64,000 nucleotides of DNA from Fennellomyces sp. T-0311. Lineage: Eukaryota; Mucoromycota; Mucoromycetes; Mucorales; Lichtheimiaceae. Under the pieces are notes generated by a model that ran no database searches, was not told the DNA's origin, and saw nothing but the letters and a program-made list of their open reading frames with translations. The DNA lies in the NCBI GenBank assembly GCA_025266875.1, contig JALLLT010000015.1, positions 310,001-374,000 of the forward strand. The letters are read 5' to 3'. Positions 11,391 to 24,719 of the stretch are shown piece after piece; the stretch's first letter is position 1, and the number at the start of each line of letters is the position of its first letter. A program made the translations under genes and the position numbers.

Positions 11391-14159
11391 GTGAATCACT
11401 CGCAGTTACTTATACTTTGTTATATTCGTGCGCACGCATATACCAGACGATTCCGCTTGTACCAGCGCACAGAGGTTAAGCACACACCAAAGGCTGGAGC
11501 TGGATACGCACGCAAAGGCGACGAGCTTTTCACGCGTGGTCGACAGCCTCAGGATACTATTGGCGCGTACGGTAAAGCATCGAAAAGTGCGTCGCAAGGC
11601 CAGACTTATGGTTGGCAACTTGCAACGGAAAAGGCGTATACAGTCATAGAAATCTATATACTTGTCGATTACTTTTTGGAATTTCCAACCGAATTGCAAG
11701 CAGTATTATACAGAGACTGTCAAAACAAAGGAGAAAGAAGTGTGTTTCTCAGTTTCTTGGATGGTGTTGATGCGTGTTGGATTGCTCTGAGGCATGGACT
11801 GACCTGGTCATCGACAGAGACGAAAAGGATTTGCAATTACTCAACGTACTGTCGAAATATCGGTCACCACATCGAGCATCTGCAAATCAACACTAAAAAG
11901 AACCGATTACCTTATGGTTATCCACAGCAGATGGTGATCAACGGGGGCTTTCAAAAAGTTATGCATATCAAGGTGGAGACATCCTCAAAGTTCACTTTAT
12001 CAGGTAACTAAATCCCCGAGTACACCTAGAACTGATTACAAGTAACTTCGTGCAGGACACCGAGAGAGCCACTTAGTCTTCTCGTCTTGGAACTGGATGA
12101 AAGATTGGTCAGAGGAGACGCTGTCAGCATGGCATTACAGCGGTGGCAACAGTTATGTTGAATTGTTATGATGAGGTGCGATCCAATCTTAATTGAACCT
12201 ATTATGCAGTATGCGCCAATGCCACAGCTTCTTGGATACAGCTTTGATAATATGGGGGAATTTGATGATACAATGCTCAGTAATCTACATCTATGGTGAC
12301 ACTACAGTCAGCTCCTCTCGATATTTCTAACGGTTCCGAGCAGACAATTCAGAAATTCGATATAATATACCCAAACGTTTTGTTTGAAGCGCTGAAAAGC
12401 TTTACCTTTATTCAGACAGAAGTGCGCACCAATTTTTCCCGCTTTTTATACGCAGTTTACCGTCTCTAAATTACCGTCATATTCAGAACGTGGGTAACAT
12501 GGATGAGGTTGCTGATACTCTAATGAGTATTTCGCCTATAGAAATGCTTATTACCGCCAACACCAGCATCATTATTGGTAGTGATAAATGTATTTGACTA
12601 CCTGACAGTTGACAGATAAGCAGCGTGAATTTAATAGGGCAAGACAGGCAGTACGAACCATAAGCCTTCATAACTGTGTAAACATACAGTAGTTCACATT
12701 AGAGTTTTGACGTTTTGATAAACCGCATCGCTGATAGGCTAAGTATATGTCACAGAATGACCAGCAAGTCGGTCAAATCTAAGCGCATAAATCGTGGCAG
12801 GCGATATGGAACATTGCTGGTAGTTATTAAAACATCGCTGATGGTCAGATCATGAAACAGTAATGGGATAAAGCAAGTCGTTCTTCTTGACAAAAGTGTT
12901 TCAGCGGATGTGGCCAACTCCGTGGTTATATACATTTTGTACAATGAGATTGGTAGGGATTGCTTACCGGATTGTTAAAATTGGGAGCGCCTATGAGTGG
13001 TTCAAGCCGTGAAATTTTGACATGAAGTCCCATAGATTCTATCATCAGCCGCTTATCAACCTTAAAGGGCATGATATTCGACAATATACGGCATGCAACA
13101 GCAAGCGGAATACATAGTGAATCCCATCTCTTATGTTAACGTACACTAGCAATAAATATACCTCCTCTTAGTATATGAGCTAACAGAACCTGAACTCAAA
13201 TACTCCTCCTGAGCTTGTAAAATTTATCGTTTCCAAAGCCAACATACTATTCCTCATATTAGTGTAATACCGGCTTGCTATTTTTGTAAATTGTATTCAA
13301 GTAGCTTAAAAGGAAATATTTTCACATTTCTTCGTTTGGTTCTTTTCAATACACTGTTGTTTATACATACAACGTGATCCAAAACAGGGGCTTTTGCAAA
13401 TTCTAACATAGAGCACCAATATAATTCAGTAGCCCCATGAGCACGATCAACAGCTCCGTCTGCTCGATCTTTACGGGCGTCTTTGCGATATATTGCACTA
13501 CCGCCGCGGACAACGCCAATACAACGGGTAATTCTAAAGTGATGAACAACCCTAAGCAACTACACAGGCAGTTTAAGCTTCACACTGATTAACGGCTACC
13601 ACTCCCGTGGCACAAAATGCACATAACCGCGGAAACTCTTGTCAGGAAAAGCGCCTTTTTTATCCTTTCACTGCTTTATGATTAGACCCCCAACAATGTT
13701 CTGATAATTATCAGAAATCCTTTGGTAGCCCTCTATTAAAATATTTTTTACTATGTATCAGCGATATTCCATATTGCCATCCACGATTTATGTGCCTAGG
13801 AGATCTCATGGATTTCTGATCACAGCCTACGACATGTACTTTTGCCTATTAATATTATGATTTATCAAAACGCCAAATTTCTAATGCAAGCTATTGTAAC
13901 CGATCTTCTATTTACTTCGCTAGCTAAGGTACAAACTTTATATTGGGTTTCATTGTATGGTCTCATGAACATAACATCGGTGGACCTTTATCACTTTTTG
14001 GCCCATCTTCCATTACGAATTCGCCACATTCCACTTGCGCAAACGGGGATAATTGACGGCAGGCACATCAGTGGTCTTTACGTACATTTATTTCTGAAAA
14101 TAACTGCTGGGAAGGCTTACTTGATGTCAAATAAAATTTCTGGGGATATAAAAGTGTGA
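11391..14159 (+). pseudogene. Decayed F-box/leucine-rich-repeat gene
   Basis: Scattered coding stretches in one strand order resemble the large Mucorales TPR/F-box/LRR family but are broken by stops and frame changes. From left to right they are a TPR-like part (ARKGDELFTRG..GAYGKASKSA, about 11,500-11,640), FPTELQAVLYRDCQN (about 11,680), an LRR-like run around 12,090-12,300 with an in-frame stop inside it, EALKSFTFIQTEV near 12,390 and NVGNMDEVADTLMSISP near 12,490. A C-terminal LRR part with LYHFLAHLPLRIRHI and RHISGL follows (13,900-14,159). Decay rather than introns is likely because stops fall inside otherwise continuous repeats. The family name rests on recognised pattern, not on a search. 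Confidence 0.5.
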
Positions 14160-14164
14160 CCCCT

Positions 14165-14690
14165 CTATGGGTGATTTCTTGTGGTTGCGGGTGCGCTGCC
14201 TTGTAGGGCCTCTTCTGGCGCGGGTTCGTCCTCATCGTACTCTTCATCGGGGTGACTCAGTTTGTCGATTTTACGAAGGACATGTAGGAGTGCTGGCCAT
14301 GCCTTCTTCCATTTACCACGGGTCAGACCAGTATCTGAACGTGGTAAGCTATTCATTATGTGGTCAAGGGCCTGTGTCTCGTTACGCTGGTCCGATATTG
14401 GGCCAAATACTTCGAGGAGTTCTTGATATAATGGCCGAAGTAATGGACAGTTAGTGTAGTGCTCCCTATTGGCTGCCACAGCACCACATTCGCAATTCTT
14501 GAGCGGGTATGATAGGAGTCAGTGCATACGCCACTTAACCAGTCGGTGTCTGTCCTTGGAGGAGGCCGCCAGGTATAAGATCGGATCAATAAGTCGGTAA
14601 GGTCGGAGGCACCGGATAGACTTGTACTTGCTGCACCAAGAGGTAAACTCTTCGTCCCGTTTCTTGTTCCATGTATATTAAAACCGTTCG
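14165..14690 (-). mobile_element. 3' fragment of a non-LTR (LINE-like) retrotransposon ORF
   Basis: The minus strand reads ..DEEFTSWCSKYKSIRCL, then RPYRLIDPILYLAASSKDRH, a stop (Trp to TGA), and then NCECGA..NREHYTNCPLL. The spaced Cys/His residues (C-E-C, H-Y-x-x-C) resemble the zinc-knuckle-like end of fungal LINE ORF2 proteins. The frame then stays open to a TAG at 14,165. The 5' part with reverse transcriptase and endonuclease is absent, as in typical 5'-truncated copies. The fragment abuts the end of the F-box relic. The element is dead. Confidence 0.5.
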
Positions 14691-17028
14691 CTATGCATGA
14701 TTGTCTGCAGAATCCAATTATAAGATAAATACCAGCTCGCGTTAATATTGATGAACATAACAGATGTCCGAAGAGTGTGGGATATCTATAAAACTATATC
14801 TATGCGTTACTACAATCAAAAGTAACGTGGATATGTATAGGAGGCTGAGAGCAATCAAAACAAGCATTAGTCCTAAGTCTATTCATAAATTTGTTGAGTA
14901 TAAGGTGGATGGAATTGTTGTTCACTCGTTCAGAAAAAATAATCTTGAAACAAAAAAAAGATAATTAACATTAACACTTCATTGCTTCTTAGTAACACAA
15001 TGGAAGCGATGTATATGTATTATCTATCGAAAGTTCATAAATGTTAGTTATTCGACAGTTCATCAATACAACGAAAGGCCAAGTAGCTCAATGGCCTGGA
15101 TAATCAAAATGACTACGTATTTTATCAACCCCATAGGGAATGTTGACAACTTCTACTACAAACAGATAACATTCGTTTTATGCAATCCTTTTATATTATG
15201 ACGTACAGAAAGCAAAACAAATATATACGCAATGAACAACTAAACGCATTGAATTTGAAAGTCGACATTGTATGATAAATTTAAAACGTGCTCAGAATTG
15301 TCCCTGTTTGGGCAGTGTCAACACGGCAACTTCTCTTTCTTCTCTTTAAACAATGCAGCCGTAGATAGAATGTTTTTTGTTTATGGCGCGATGATTCTAA
15401 AGCCGCTTATACATCAACAATTATCCCAACCTATCATAAAAGGCATGTGCAAATTCTAACAATCTATATACACCTGTTTGAATGACGTCCATAATCATAT
15501 CACCAAAAGTTAGCGACAGACGATCAACTTTATGCAGCTTCTTGGCATTTGGACATATTAAAATACTACTACCAATGTTTTTTTCTCGTTAGCAATAGTA
15601 GTGAGTTTAACGTTGCGCCAGGATTAGAAATATTATTTTCGAGGATGTTTACGTAGTGGTGGCGCAAAATTTCCTATCAACTTTACCATAGAAAAAGCTT
15701 CTTTTTTTTCTGCAATGCAAATATGGCAAAAGCAATATTCTGGCAACATTTTAATCAGTGCAGATTTTGTATCAGTAAAAAAAGTGCCTTGAAAACCCAT
15801 TAATATATTAAAACAATACGACAATCATTTTTCATTATACCAACACTAATTAAACTCATGTAATACGCAAGTTCATGGCACTTTTTAGTACCATATACGT
15901 TAACAAGGTAAACAAGCGCCGAAACCAGCAATGATTAGGAATATTGAGAGCGCCAATCACAGCACAAAACTTGGCATCACACGCTTCCATTTCTTACTGG
16001 TCGATGATCTACTACCTGGATACCGTGATGCTTTTATCTCAGACCCCATCATTCTCAATGCCCCATAATTTGCGGTACCCGTGCATAAAATTCTTAAAGG
16101 AAGTTGTGCGCTAAGGTGATCACAACCGGATGGTACCGAAATAGGAGCTTCCCATGCAGGAAATTAGGGAGGAGCGAATAACAAATAATGCCCTCGCCCA
16201 TTGTTTCTGAATTTTAAAATATCTATCAAGTCACTGTGACAATGAGTTGTTATGGAGTACGTATCTATAATGGCCATACGTGACTTTTTCAAGGTTCATT
16301 GGTGTCTCTGTTACCAAATTCATGGACCCTTGCTGCTGTTTTGGACTAGTAACAAAATAGTTGCATGAACAATGGCAGATTGGTCCAGAAACGTGACTCC
16401 TACCTGTTTTTTAGATATGCCAACTTCCAATCATGTACTTTTCACCCGCGCGCCACCATTACGTACCTCCTGGCAGGCTAACCTTATCATTTCCGATGTT
16501 GTGAGATAAACTTAAAAGGGATAGCTAGAAGGAAAGGTAACCTTTCACAATACGTGTATGGCGATATAGAATGTGAGATTGGCCACATAATACAAGTCCC
16601 AGGGAGCCACTTTGTTCGGCTCGGTTACATATATATTACGAAGACATCATCAGATCTCGCTAAGCCCTGCGTACCACTATGGTAGTATTGTACTGGCTGC
16701 ATAATTCAGGTATTAAGTGTACAAAGCTCCGGTGGTATCCTTAAAAGTATGCTTGCTTACACAACACAGCTAAGCCAAAAAAAAAAAACTTGGTGTGACA
16801 CATGGTATCAGGTTGTTTCGCGATCAAATATATTTATTTTTCATGTGAAAAACTTTAATTGCATTAACAAAGCATATAGAAATGAGTAGGAAATGCATGC
16901 AAATTTCATAGAGTCCATGTTTGTCGTAAGATGATGTCTTGTGAGAGTATGAAGGGATAAATGCGTTATGGCCAAGATTACGGCCGCGGTCCGTCGATAT
17001 CGTCAAAGAGGGCATTTGCTGGAGCACA
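14691..17028. other. AT-rich gene desert
   Basis: No ORF here shows a family motif or joins a neighbour by plausible splice sites. The stretch near 15,076 (TAGCTCAATGG) looks like a tRNA A-box, but no tRNA cloverleaf can be built. The right end should contain the 3' UTR of the gene at 17,029. Confidence 0.5.
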
Positions 17029-18248
17029 TTAGATCAACTTTTGCAAGAAATCGTATACAATAGGACGCTTGCTCTCCCACGCATTCAAGTCGCTGCCGAT
17101 GACAATCGCGTAGTTGTACTTGTCGAGAGGGAGGAAATACTTTATAAAGTCGCGCATGCGTGCCTTGCCAGGAGTATCAACGCCCTTGAGAACCTCGCGG
17201 GAAGAGGGGCCGATTTTCCATAGCAACATGTATCGCTGGTAGAACATGGAAACGGATCGTCGGGCCAAATCGATCGCCTGTGCACGCTTATGCTTGTCTG
17301 ACTTGGCTTCGTCCGCAGTGTTTCGAGCTTCCTTCATCACAGTGGCCCATTCTTTGGCCCTGTCATCGATAGACGAGTCTGGTGCGGTGATGAACCACTG
17401 GTACACGAGCTGAAGGTGGCCGCGCATGCTTTCATCAGCAAACTCCTTCATAAGGTTCATCATGGATTCGGTGATGTCGACACGCTTATCCTCGGACATG
17501 ACGTGTTCATCGGTGCAGGTGTGGAATGGGAAGCCAAGTCGCTGGGTCAACGAGACGAATCGAAGCAATGTGCCGTTGGCGCCATTGGGGCACAAGAACT
17601 CCTTGACGAATGCTTCGTACTCGGGCTTGATGTTGCCAAACAAAACTCGATGAGTTTCAGAGAATGCTGCCCAGGTGACCTCGGTGCTGCTGGAGCTATA
17701 ATAAAGCGAGTCAGTTAAACCAAAAAAGCTAGCCGGTTCCCACCGCTCCCATACTTGATCTTTGTCCAAAAATCGAACGAATCGGCCGACATGATCCTTT
17801 TGAATTGCGCAATGTCGAGCGCGGGCTTGCCGGGAGGGTTACTGGAAAGAATCTTATCGAGCGAGCTGCGGACGTTATCGGCTTCATCCTTGAGGTATTT
17901 GATGTATTGCAGACGTTGGGCGTCGATGTCCTTAGCTGAGGGTGCGGTTCTCATGAATTCCTCGCGTTGCTTCTGAGCTCGTTCGGCAAGCTTCACGAGC
18001 TTCACAATGTCCTTTTTGTATCCGCTGTCGAGTTGAGGATCGACGGTGCCGTCCTTTTGATACTGTGCGAGCTGCTGTCCCAAGTCGGCATCTTGGGCAA
18101 TTACGGATTGCAATGCCGTTTGAGCAATGTCCAAGTGATGGCCAAGTTGGAATGCTTCCAAAAAGATATAGTGGATGTCACTGGCGCCAGACTGGAAAAG
18201 CTTGGTAGCGTTAGTGATGGAAGAAATAGCAGCGTTGATTTGTGTCAT
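17029..18248 (-). CDS. Hypothetical protein, mostly helical, unknown function
   Basis: Two exons (17,755-18,248 and 17,029-17,695) join with a GTATGG donor in matching phase to give 386 residues. The protein begins MTQINAAISSITNATK. It is rich in Gln, Lys, Asp and Ala in heptad-like patterns in the first 170 residues, which suggests coiled coil or helical bundle, and it ends PIVYDFLQKLI. The second half has several Trp and Tyr (YQRYMLLWKIG). There is no signal peptide or clear membrane span. Even codon use and a clean splice make the gene model solid. I do not recognise the family and give no function. It stands isolated between two gene-poor regions. Confidence 0.75.
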
Positions 18249-21135
18249 GTTTAAGGAAGAAAGGGGTTGTTCTGCAAATCTGGGAAAGGTGGAAAGTCGC
18301 CTCTATTTTATAGTTTTCTTTGTGCAACGTACTTCGGGCGCTTCCTTCAAAAAGACCAAGCATCCCCACACAGGTTGCATCCCCTGCCCATGTGTAGCAA
18401 TGCAACCTTTTGTGTACCCAGTTCTGCGCGCCATTGTCCACAATAAGGGCTTTATTCCGGATGCGTAACAGTAGTCGTAATTCATGCAACACTCATGATG
18501 TATGCAGAAACCAGTCGTTTCATACATGCAACGCACAAACTATCCTGCAGCATCCCCTCCTCGGCAAGTCGATGACAAACACATAAATCGATGTTTCTAG
18601 GTATACACTGCGGTATGATCACGCATCGCCGCAGGATGGGTCACTTGAGAAGCGTAGGTATGTTGCGAAGATAGCTAACAGCATGCAATGCTGTCCTTTG
18701 GTGGCGCGGATGATCTACATAGGGTGACAGGAGTAAAACAGGGTCTAGTGCTGTACCCGTGACATAAACTGCTACAATCATATGTTAACGACCAAGCAAC
18801 TTTAACATGATCCGACTTTTAAAGATGCGAATGGATATATTCCTGCTGCCACACACTGACCGTTCCCAAACTTTCATGATCTACTTTGACCCTTCATTCG
18901 GGATTTCATCTCTCGTGATACTGGCGCGCTCAAAGCCGAATGCACTATCCTGACAAGTGTCGCCAATATTTGATTCCCCGTGCTCAGCTTCGTTCGATAC
19001 TTACTGATGGTGTCATTGCAGCCAGTTAAATGCCGACACAGGAAGTATCCATACGCGCCACGTGACACGAAGCCAAGGCTACCCTTTGCGGTACATAGGA
19101 TATATTTATTGTGATCCAGCAAGTCAATTGTGTCGGTGATTCTTACAGAAATGTCTATTCGAATCTTTCATTTTTTTCATCCGTTCTACCCGTAGATCTA
19201 AGGTTCGGTGCTTGCATATAATGTAACCAATGATGTATACTCTCTTACTAAAGACATAAAGTTGGTGGAACATTCTAAAAATAGCGCTGCCTCCATTATC
19301 AATGGTGGCGCGCCTTGTGATGCAGACGTCAAAGTATGACCCCTTTTTGGCTTGGCGGAAAATATGCTAAAACATTAAATTTGGGTGACCGACTGAGGTT
19401 GGACATACTTCTATGTCATTGCCATTTTTATCCAGCCACGGTAAAAATGAATAAAGAAATGAAGTCATTTTCTCTTGGTAAGCATTCATGTACGAATCAC
19501 AGTTCTGCTTTGGAGTTTACTCTTGGTATTATGGCGCGTGGCTTAACTCTAACAGCGGGGCTGCATCCTGCATAAGTCGGCACTTTCGTATGTCTGCCAC
19601 CAGAATAGTGCCTCCAAATCAGCAAAGCAGAACGTAAAATGTATAGGAGCAGTAAAGTCAGTAGAACGGACTATGTCATGCGTAGTAAGGACGAAACGTT
19701 TGATGACGGCACGATTGATGAACCAACTCAAATTTTTAAACAGGATTAAATATTTAGGATATCGACGGGGTGGCAGTTTTATTAATCGTTTTGTTGGATG
19801 CCAAGTGTCTACAGCAATATATTTATTAGGAACGGTTTGAATTGGATGTTGCAAGCCTCAACCAATTCCAAATTTTATAGCGTACTGCTTTGAATGTGTA
19901 CAACATATGCCTGTCCAAAAGCACCAAAACGTCTGTAAATTGCGAAGGATGAAGTCCCAATTTCATCATGCTGCTATTAAGCACATACGTATGCGTTATG
20001 GACCGTATGGTATACCGTGTTGTAAAAAAGAAAGTACGTAATGCAATTTTGGCGCTTCGACAGTTCGACGTACGTTTGACTTCTTCTACGTTGAACAAAA
20101 TATATCATTGGAACGTTAAGACTCTTTTTAGAGCACCTGAGAATTTTTCAGATGCGATGTCACTTATAACCAAGAATACACAGAACTTAATGCCTAATGT
20201 CCTTACGATTTTCTTTATATGACTATATCCCTTTCCAATGGCCGAATATACGATGGTAGTATCACAGTAGACAGTGACTGCATATTAATTGGAATTGAGC
20301 CGCAATATAAGTTGGCGTTACAGCATAAGTTACCACTCACCTCATTACTTAACGGAGACATGAAGTTACGTGATTTTCAAAGTACATACTTGGATCCAAA
20401 AGCAGAGTGATAATATTCGGGGCAGTGCTCCTATGGAGTGATCCATCTGAAAGACTACAAGCTTGGGAGTTTACATACGCACATGCAGCTATTGCTACAC
20501 TTTCGTGCCTGCTCTAGCGTTTGTCCCAGGTATTGCAATGGCCGTGACCCGACTCTGGTCCCTCTCTGTATGCTACTTGGCATGCCATCAGCTGAATTGA
20601 CTGTTCTGGGCATATCCATCCAAATGGAAACCTTATTCCAGGATGGCGCGAAAGGTAACCAATGTAAATAGGTATAAATGTTTTTCAGTCCGCTTAGCGC
20701 CACACAACCTTATTACGTACGTTATCCACCTGAAAAACCCGTGCTCAAATCCATGAATAATTTCCTATCTATATCGTGTGTTGCTACACGTGTATCGTGG
20801 GCTGACAACAGTGTGTTTGCTTTAGGTGATATTGGGCTGGTGTATGTGTACGCACTTGTATGCTTTGGGCTTAAACCGGCTCTTTCACATGGTTTATTAA
20901 ACTACTAGTTGCTGCGTGTGAATACAGCAATGTTCACAAAGGATTGTAAAGACGCGTGTAGATTGATTGGTCAGCTTCGACTTCGGCTTAGAAAGTATTT
21001 CAGATGCGCAGTCTGTAAACCTGGACAAAGTACCCGATTCACAGCGCTCCTTCTGCTATATTGCTCAAGTCAAACAATAGCGGGGGAAAGACAAAAGAAA
21101 TGAAAATGTTGATGATATTAATATGTAATGTACAT
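18249..21135. other. Gene-poor stretch with possible relics
   Basis: The first few hundred bases are the upstream region of the hypothetical gene. A coding-like run at 20,219-20,410 plus (DSDCILIGIEPQYKLALQ) and another near 20,500-20,650 have no motif I know and no convincing exon partners; they may be remains of a gene or repeat. The right end should hold the 3' UTR of DBP4. Confidence 0.4.
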
Positions 21136-23731
21136 CTATGCTCCAAGTAGTTTAAGTGCAAGTGCTTCCTGGTCTGCCAAGGTAAGCGGTTCGTCTGTTT
21201 CAATAACGCGTCTCTTGTTGGATGGTGATTCGTCCTCACTCTCCTCGTCTTCTTGAGCCTCACGCCATCTTCGCTTAAAGTTCTCCCGGTCCTCATCTTC
21301 ACTGGATGACCCTTCTGATCCAGAGTCTTCAGCTCCAGATGCCTCACTGTACGAATCCTCTGCATCAGAGCCCAATGTGTATACAATTTCTTCTTCTCCG
21401 CGTGCTCTTCGAAGCTCATTAAGCTATAGAACAAAAAAACGTGTCAGTTTCTGTAATTTTGCGTCCTATTTGCGTGTACTTGCTTCTTGTTGCTTCCGTA
21501 ATTTTTGCTTCTGTCGCTTTTCTCTGCGCTTATCCTTCGCAGTAGCCTTATCTTCCCAATCCGCGGTCTGCATAACCTTGGTCTCCTCGTTAATGTATGC
21601 TTCCTTTTGTGCTTTGGCATCGCCGGCCTTCAAGAATTCTTCTTCATCCACCATTTCATACAGTTGATGAGGCTAACGCATGAAAACAAACTTAGCAAAC
21701 CTGTATCGACCAAGAGGCAAATTCACTTACGTTGCCTTCCTCGTCAAAGACAATTCGTTCACCCTTGGCTGACTTCTTTGCCTTCTCCTTCTTGGACATC
21801 TTCAATTGTCTCTTGGATATATTTTCGGACACCAGTTCCTTGATATCCTCCTCAGGTTCGCTCTCCAACTCGTGATCCTTTCTATGTATCGTCAAGAAAT
21901 CATCGCCATCATCATCTTTGGTGACAGTATCATTTGCAAAGTCGACAAGTTTGTTGTAATGTTCTGACAAGATGTCCTGGTTTTTCCGCTGGAACATACG
22001 GTCATACTTGGTCTTGGTTTGATCCTGCTTACACTAGTTAGTACTCCATTTTCGCCATTTCAGAATTCGTGTGTACCTTTGACGTGCCCATATCTTCGTC
22101 TTCATCCTTCTCTGCAAGCAGTTTAGAAACGGCAGTTTCCTTGGCCTTTGCTTGTGTAAGGAATTTGATTTTGGGTACACCAGCAAGACCAAGCGACGTG
22201 GCGAACTCTTCGGCAGGCAGCTCTGTTGCCTTGAAGATGTTCTTGTTGCGTTGTAAGTATACCGAGCGCATGTACGAGACGAAGGCTCTCTGGCCTAGAT
22301 ATTTGATTTCTGCGTCCTGAAAACAGTAGCTCTGCAACTGCTTCTGGATCGACTGCTGTTTGCTGTCACGGATCTTGATTTCGTCGATGGGCACCTTCTT
22401 CTTCTTGAGTTCCTCCAGCATTCCCTCGGCTTCGGTTGGCAAGAGTAGCAAGAGACCGTGGCCGCCAGCATCGAAACGAGCAGTACGACCGACACGGTGG
22501 ATATATGTGTCTGCATCTTCAGGGCAGTCCAGCTGCAACACCCAATCGACTGCCGGGAAATCCAGGCCACGGGCAGCGATATCTGTGCTAAACAGGACGG
22601 CGTGCTGTGTGCTTGTGAACTTACGGAAAATCTCGACACGTTTCGTCTGCTTCTGCTTGCCGTGTAAATGTAATAGCGAAATACCGGGTTGCAGCTTGCA
22701 GAACGCCTCGTAGACATAGCGCGTCTGTTTACAGCTGGAAAGGAACACGATGACCTTTGACTGCAGATGGGTTCGGATGAATGAGAATAGGATATCCAGC
22801 TTTTTGTCGAGAGCGCATACGACGTAATGCTGTGTCAGGTTGTGCGGTGTGCTATGTTCGGATTTCTCGTGCACGGCAACGTACTCGGGATCCTGCAAAC
22901 TGAGTCTGGCAAGATCCTTGACGGACCGTGTCTGCGTGGCCGAGAACAACATCGTTTGTCGGTGTCGCGGCAAATTCTCCACGATGGCATTCACTGTCTT
23001 TTGGAAACCCATGTCCAAGATACGATCCGCTTCATCCAACACCAGCACTTGCAAGTTGTCGCAGTCAAAGCCGACCGATTGATCCATGTGCTGCAACAAG
23101 CGTCCAGGCGTTGCCACCAGAATATTCATTCTTGCCACACGATCCTGCTCCACCTTGAAATCCTTGCCACCAATGATAAGACCGGCCGAGAACGAGTGTT
23201 CGCCACCGATCTTCTTGAGCACTTCAAAAATCTGCACAGCCAGTTCACGAGTAGGTGAAATGATCAACGCGCCCAACCCATCACTTGAGTTCCATCGCGC
23301 ACGGTAGAGAACTTCAAGAACCTGCATGTCGATTAGTCAATAAAGCATACCATATTTTGCAGAGAGTGTACGACGAAAAGACTTACAGGCACGAGGAACG
23401 ACAACGTTTTGCCACTGCCCGTCTTTGCTGCACCCAGAACGTCTCGCTTGGCCAATGCAAGCGGGATCGCCTTGCGTTGAATGTCAGTGAGTTGTCGAAA
23501 GTTGGCTCTTTTCAAGCCTTTGCGAGTCTTCATAGAGATCGGCAGATCATCGAAGAATTTGGTCTCAACGTACTCTTCCTGTCAAAACGTGTCAGTTTCG
23601 TTCACGATCTCGGTTGCATGGTAACATACGGGGTGTGCAGACTTGGATTCAAGGGATTCTAACTCTTGCTGCGCTTGAAGCTTTCGCTTCTGCTTGAACG
23701 TGAGCTTTGGTGCGGGCTTCTCTTCAGACAT
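21136..23731 (-). CDS. DBP4: DEAD-box ATP-dependent RNA helicase DBP4 (HCA4/DDX10 type)
   Basis: A nucleolar helicase of 18S rRNA maturation, needed to release U14 snoRNA from pre-ribosomes. Six exons (23,630-23,731; 23,387-23,578; 22,077-23,321; 21,731-22,024; 21,484-21,672; 21,136-21,423) give 769 residues; yeast Dbp4 has 770. All helicase motifs are present: Q motif [53 protein letters not shown] and HRVGRTAR. The C-terminal extension has the family's [14 protein letters not shown], a Lys-rich basic stretch and an acidic Ser/Asp/Glu tail. The exon 5 to exon 6 junction only keeps frame if a GC-AG intron (GCAAGT donor) is used; see findings. The exon 3/4 acceptor could shift by one codon. 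The start gives [17 protein letters not shown]. Confidence 0.95.
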
Positions 23732-24670
23732 CGATGTGTGTCGGGAATCTACCTACAAAAGATTTTTTTCTTCTTTTTTCCTCAACCCAAAATGGAAGAG
23801 CGGACCTTCCGGAAATGGAAGTAGACGAGGTACTACTATGTGGCATATCATGATTTCTGCTTCCTCGGTGCTATGAGGTCATAGGAGTTTGCTTTTGACT
23901 GGAAAATGAAAGATATGTTTGTACAGTGACGATGTAAGTTACGCTGTTGTACGTGCTTCTTTATAGCCAAGTCAAGGGGGTTATGATCAATACCAAACAA
24001 GTTGAAGAAACTATTATTTTGCTTTGTAATGTATATTACAACGATTGGGATTCATATACGTCAACCACACGGATGACATTATCATAATAAGATTTTCCTT
24101 TCTCCTTTGTACATCGCTATCAGAAAAGAGTAGCATGATGCGTATACATAACTCTCAAAGATTGATATCAACCCCAATAGACCAAGAAGGCTTTGTAATG
24201 AAAGTGATTTGCTATTCAAACGCTAAACGTGCCCATTTAATTCTAAAACAATATTACCAGTACATATTAGTAAGCCTATATGCATATGTTATTCACGAAA
24301 GCTACCGATTTATCCACCAAGCCGTCAGCGGCGCACTTGCAATGCAGACTATCCGAAGTTAATGAACGACCAAGCGTTCCTCTTCAAAAATGAGAGAGGA
24401 TACATTTTACATTACGAGAAAGGTATGATTGGTCTGCAAAAGCGCCCGCTTTATTGCTTTGTCCTGAACGTAATACGCATAGAGTCATGCCGCAACATGG
24501 TTAAAGAAAGCGAGGATATTTTGGTTGAACACTTAAATATTGAAGGTATGAAATGAACTCTTTGAATCATTATAGCTGAACTATCGAGCGTAGGAGCAAA
24601 GTTTTGTTGTCCTTATAAAGGCACCTAGTAACACGGTGGCCTCCGACTTGATTTCACGTTCAAAAAATTC

Positions 24671-24719
24671 TTGTTGTCGGGTAGTTTTCCCGCAACAATA
24701 ACTGCCCGCAACACAACAA
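24671..24719. repeat. Imperfect hairpin
   Basis: TTGTTGT followed by CGGGTAGTT (24,671-24,686) is mirrored by AACTGCCCG and CAACACAACAA (24,700-24,719). The internal CCCGCAACAA can also pair with the left arm. It could be a transposon end or a transcript hairpin. No gene lies next to it. Confidence 0.35.

Noticed and set aside
15076..15140. tRNA A-box-like TAGCTCAATGG
   Set aside because: No matching D stem, anticodon stem or B-box; a cloverleaf cannot be formed.
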